The notes under the pieces were generated by a model. It had not been told where the DNA came from. It saw only the letters and a program-made list of their open reading frames with translations, and made no database searches. A program made the translations under genes and the position numbers. Positions 14,452-14,480 of a DNA stretch of 14,480 nucleotides are shown in pieces (position 1 is the stretch's first letter; each line of letters starts with the position of its first letter). The stretch covers positions 1 through 14,480 of the forward strand of contig JAQQAK010000276.1 in assembly GCA_028527945.1 (NCBI GenBank), in the 5' to 3' direction. The DNA is from Spirochaetaceae bacterium. GTDB lineage: Bacteria; Spirochaetota; Spirochaetia; UBA9216.

Positions 14452-14480
14452 AAGCTATTATCAGGCCAGAGAAAATTCTT

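Noticed and set aside
1..14480. Mobile elements, tRNA genes and CRISPR arrays
   Set aside because: No transposase or integrase motifs, no regularly spaced repeats and no cloverleaf-like sequence were seen on either strand.

Overview
The window is AT-rich, densely coded DNA with no tRNA, rRNA, insertion sequence, phage gene or CRISPR array that I can see. The gene set points to an anaerobic or fermentative bacterium, most likely a spirochaete of the Treponema group. The main clues are a Rex-type redox repressor, a DUF4954-type left-handed beta-helix protein, an RND/MMPL exporter, a membrane sensor with an RsbW-type ATPase domain, and several flavoproteins. The assignment rests on protein families recognised by eye, not on a search.

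Left part (1-5133, all minus strand). A truncated RND-superfamily exporter lies downstream of rex and has its own tandem promoter-like elements that share a 12-base repeat. rex has a good promoter with a 7+7 bp inverted repeat just upstream, a candidate autoregulatory site. Next comes a two-gene operon, a class III (GSA-aminomutase-like) aminotransferase followed by a saccharopine-dehydrogenase-like oxidoreductase, closed by a rho-independent terminator. Two stem-loops sit between these two genes.

Middle (5134-10412). A 1070-residue STAND/MalT-like regulator with a C-terminal winged helix and BTAD domain is transcribed divergently from the aminotransferase operon and is its likely regulator. 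It converges on a DUF4954-type gene. The two stop codons lie symmetrically in the arms of one perfect hairpin.

Right part (10533-14480). A three-gene minus-strand operon encodes a 7TM-PAS-HATPase sensor, a flavodoxin-fold protein with a CX2CX2CX7C cluster motif (overlapping the sensor gene by ATGA), and a D-2-hydroxyacid dehydrogenase. It ends in a terminator. A small flavodoxin is transcribed divergently from the sensor. The shared control region carries a perfect 12-bp inverted repeat with arms 70 bp apart, one arm overlapping the flavodoxin -35 box. The last 29 bases hold nothing I can identify.

Nothing here is a proven new system. The best candidates for undescribed biology are the STAND-BTAD regulator with its divergent aminotransferase/saccharopine-dehydrogenase-like pair, and the sensor/iron-sulfur flavoprotein/dehydrogenase operon facing the flavodoxin.
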